Shown here: one piece after another, positions 61,185-64,000 of the stretch
How the letters are laid out: the number at the start of each line of letters is the position of its first letter
Position numbering within the stretch: the first letter of the stretch is position 1
From: Piezodorus guildinii
Taxonomy: Eukaryota; Arthropoda; Insecta; Hemiptera; Pentatomidae
DNA: 64,000 bases
Direction of reading: 5' to 3'
Assembly (NCBI GenBank): GCA_023052935.1
Contig: CM041292.1
Location: 142,007,143-142,071,142 of the forward strand
Translations under genes and position numbers: made by a program
Notes under the pieces: model-generated
Seen by the model: the letters and a program-made list of their open reading frames with translations, nothing else
What the model was told of the DNA's origin: nothing
The model's database searches: none

Positions 61185-61222
61185 GCCCTGAAGAAGGCCC
61201 ACAATGTAACCGAAACGTCGGC
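61185..61222 (+). ncRNA. Hammerhead-ribozyme-like motif, core mutated
   Basis: The right-arm partner reads GCC CTGAAGA (61188-61194) and then GAAACGTCGGC (61212-61222). The core CTGATGA has become CTGAAGA and helix II is weaker (GG/CC), so it is probably inactive. Confidence 0.55.
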
Positions 61223-61309
61223 ACATAATTAAAATAGCACTTGTTTTAAATGTGTGTTCTATTTTATGACCGCACCTCCAACCATCTTCCTCATCCATTA
61301 CATGATATT

Positions 61310-62250
61310 TTTATCTCATCCATAAGGTTTCTGATGATATTTTTATGTTGTTTTTTTTTTTTTGCTTTTTTTATACCTGGAGTTAAAGATGAATGATTAC
61401 TAGGCAAAAACTTGTTTTCCGATATTTAGAGATAGTTACTTTACCATATAGTTTATTTAGCTTTTATTAAAAATAACAATTAAAGATATAATTTAAAGTA
61501 ATATTTCATATTGTTAAAAGTCTTGATTTAAATCAATCACTCCTTTTCTCATCTACTGCTACCATCTTTAGAGTAATTCCACAGAAAAATTTTTGTTAAT
61601 TTAAAATATTCTTAATTTTTTGCCATAGGATTTCTATTTACCTATTTAATAATACAAACCTGATAAAAGAAATTGTAATTATTTGTTATATTGATTAAGA
61701 GAAAGAAAATTAATAAAGGATATGATAGACGTCGAATATAAAATAAAATAATGAAGGGAAAAAAGTTTAGAAATCAATTTTTAGGAATGAGGGAATGGTA
61801 ACATGGTGAAAAATAATATAAAATGGTATTGATTGATTTAATAACTTAAAAAGAGGATAATCAATTAGTTTATTTTCATCAATACATTTATTACTAGGTA
61901 ATTAAAATAATTATAGTTATATCTATGAAAGCACAAAGTATATTCTTATAAATAGATAAATACTTATTTAATAAAATATAAAAGTACTCCATTCAAAAAT
62001 CCAAGGCTAATTATTGATCCTAGCTATGAAATAAATTAATAAAATACTATTGTTTAATTATTAAATAACAATACAAGCTTAGATTTTTTTTTATATACTC
62101 ATGTATTTACTATTCTATATATATGGACTTTCTTATTACTAATTTATGCTATATTTACTAATGAAATTCACAAATTTAGTTTTATATTATCATCTTAATA
62201 ATTAAAGTTCAGTCATATTATTCCATTTTGACTAGCCTCTAAATACTGAA
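61310..62250. other. Intergenic between genes C and A
   Basis: AT-rich DNA with no supported feature. Confidence 0.5.
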
Positions 62251-62259
62251 CCTTTCATC

Positions 62260-63964
62260 TTAGCTGATTCCTGACTCATTGGCTTTAGGGTCTAAAGGAT
62301 CAATGGATAAAAATGGGATCGTCTTCTCTTTGATTTCTTTTGGAGATGATAGATTATTTTTAAAGGACAACACTTTTGGAGAGGCAGCTACTTCTTTTGA
62401 GGTACCTCTGATATCAAATTCTTGAGGAAGCAATACATCTGAAGATCTAAAGAAGCCCTCTACAGAAAAAAAATATTTATAAAATATTAATGCATGTAAT
62501 TAAAATCAAAGACTTCAAATGAGAGACAGAGAATGACCCATGTAGAGGTTGATAACCTTTCTCTTTTAAGTCTGACCTATTTTTCCTCCCTGATATTAGT
62601 GACCAGTTGCATAAAGTCTTGACCATAAAGGAGAGCCCTGGTGACCAATTATCATGAGCCAATAGAAGAAGTTTACCAATCGGTGATGAATTTGAAATTC
62701 TTGGCCAAAAATTATGTCTGTCATGTTCATTTATAGTTCACTTTACAATAATATATTTATTTTTCCTATACACATATCCCTATATACGTAGATACCAAAC
62801 ATCGTACGTTGCTTTAAGTGTATATTTCCATTTATTGTATTATGTAATTAATAAAGTTATACCACAGAATAAGTAATTTTTTTTATTATTATAAATAATT
62901 AATTACCATTTGGAGAAGGTGATTCAGAAGCTGTGATGGAATATACATAGGCCACGCCACTCCTAGGCTCTGCTTGGGAAGGCCCTACTTCACTCAACAT
63001 TTTGGAGTACCTGATTTAATCATACAATCTTTGTAAAAACATTTTCCTATATTATTATTATATTGAAAATATTTGAAATATATTTACACTACGTGGAGAC
63101 TGTTTTCCCCTGGTGGTCTTCCGTAACATATTACAATGGCTGCTGTTAGCAATACTATGATCTGAAAAATAGCAGTGTTATAACACATATCTAAGATGAA
63201 AAATGGATTGTATCTATCAAGAGTATGGTCTAAACTACATAAACAATATAGCCAGAAAATAAGCAGGTTTTTATGATGAGGAATGATATAGAACTTTGTT
63301 TTTATGCCAAGGTGTTATACAGAAATTTATTTTTATATCCAATTATCTACAATCAAATATACAGTTTTACAATATAGTTCTGTAATTATTACGATTCTAA
63401 AAAAATTAAAACCAAGTCATCAATGAAAATTTCACTTCAAGATTTTGTGGACTCAAATTTCCACGTCTAGTACAAAATGTACAACTATCTGAGAAAATGT
63501 TATTATTCCCGCATAAAGTATGGATTTTATGACAAATTATGCATAAAATCCTACAGAAAATTAAATTCTTAAAAACAAAATAATAAATTCGGACCAGCCA
63601 CTAATTCCTAGATTTTTTTTTCACTCATACATTAGATAAAATTATTAGTTATTATTGAAAACTTCAAGTTTTTTTATTGCCTAGGAATTATTTGAAACTA
63701 TTTTTTCTCTTTTATACAAAGTTGATTGTATTTAAATAGTGATTTCAGCATACTAAATCAATTTTAGAGCTTTTGGTAGATCACAATATTTGACGCTACC
63801 GGAGAAGGTGGACGATCCTTCACAGTTGCCTCGGAAGTCTTGCGTATAATAATATTTTTGTAAAGAGATAATTTACGGCAATGCTAATCAATAATTATTC
63901 CTAAACGCAAGATTGATAAAATTAAATAAGCAATCTAATACAGCTAATACCTTACCCTGATCAT
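62260..63964 (-). CDS. Gene C: small secreted protein, same exon layout
   Basis: Four exons (63956-63964, 63088-63161, 62907-63010, 62260-62459) join in frame, phases 0, 2, 1, to 128 residues. Exon 1 is only ATG ATC AGG before gtaagg. Exon 2 is 74 bases, the same length as exon 2 of gene A, and completes the signal peptide MIRIIVLLTAAIVICYG. The mature part is hydrophilic and low in Cys: SEVGPSQAEPRSGVAYVYSI in exon 3 and LLPQEFDIRGTSKEVAASPK with Ser/Pro/Lys-rich repeats (SPK) in exon 4. It lacks the NETVV domain of A and B. The donor of exon 2 (cacgtagt|gtaaat) was chosen among three overlapping GTs because only it keeps the frame. Probably secreted; function unknown. Confidence 0.78.
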
Positions 63965-64000
63965 GACTGCACTTTAAGAAGCTGACCGAGCGACTGACCG
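63965..64000 (-). promoter_or_regulatory. 5' UTR or promoter edge of gene C
   Basis: The minus strand shows repeated 'ggtcag' and TCAGT-like initiator matches just upstream of the ATG, and the phrase 'gcttct..gtcATG' also precedes the ATG of gene A. The window ends here, so the promoter is incomplete. Confidence 0.35.

Larger units (their letters stand above)
59777..61300. mobile_element. Inverted-repeat element with hammerhead-like arms
   Basis: Arms of about 180 bases at 59777-59957 and 61121-61300 are inverted copies ('gaagatggttgggggtgcgg' against 'cgcacctccaaccatcttcc'). The match extends inward from 59930-59985 to 60645-60701 once a LINE insertion (60702-61115) is removed. The arms carry the motif 'gaaacgtcggcacataatta', known from Penelope-like elements with hammerhead ribozymes. 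No reverse transcriptase or GIY-YIG frame remains, so this is a non-autonomous or deleted derivative. Confidence 0.75.

Overview
The window is animal nuclear DNA, roughly 30% GC, with GT-AG introns, long introns, many microsatellites and a dense load of transposable elements. A BESS motif, Jockey- and RTE-like LINEs, a mariner remnant and tRNA-headed SINEs point to an arthropod (insect or crustacean). I cannot name the species. About 95% of the window is non-coding or repeat.

Genes. I assembled five spliced genes by hand from splice sites and matching codon phase. On the + strand, 7097-9572 encodes a 311-residue His/Met-rich protein with a Cys-rich middle and a C-terminal BESS motif. It follows a GC-rich promoter patch at 6940-7090. 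Also on +, 16956-19732 is a hydrophobic-leader protein whose first exon was not found (gene D). On the - strand lie three head-to-tail genes for secreted-looking proteins: C (63964 to 62260, 128 aa), A (58195 to 51621, 179 aa) and B (about 46538 to 28455, about 202 aa). A and B share a domain with 27 identities over 59 aligned positions. A, B and C start with a tiny coding exon of three codons followed by a signal-peptide exon, and their introns have phases 0, 2, 1 (then 1 in A). Gene D has phases 2, 1, 1 after its leader exon. This looks like a fast-diverging family of secreted proteins held together by exon architecture; its function is unknown to me.

Mobile DNA by region. 1.4-1.9 kb: short tandem units. 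2.8-4.7 kb: an almost perfect 1.9-kb palindrome. 4.7-5.6 kb: two inverted Jockey tails, then a SINE with target duplication. 10.8-13.4 kb: an antisense RTE-like LINE. 15.5-16.8, 21.3-22.2 and 22.6-23.2 kb: Jockey fragments. 25.3-25.9 kb: mariner remnant. 33.5-37.6 kb: nested fold-back elements and a split SINE. 38.25-42.24 kb: a 4-kb fold-back element with tandem-repeat arms. 42.5-43.0 kb: an R2-like LINE tail. 48.4-49.7 kb: another fold-back. 59.8-61.3 kb: an inverted-repeat element whose arms carry a hammerhead-ribozyme-like motif, broken by a truncated LINE flanked by an 18-bp target duplication.

How it fits together. The secreted-protein genes are small, but A and B are stretched to 6.6 and 18 kb because most of these elements sit in their introns. 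The most unusual items are the phase-conserved secreted family, the hammerhead-bearing element, the tandem-repeat fold-back, and the fusion-like His/Met-rich BESS protein.
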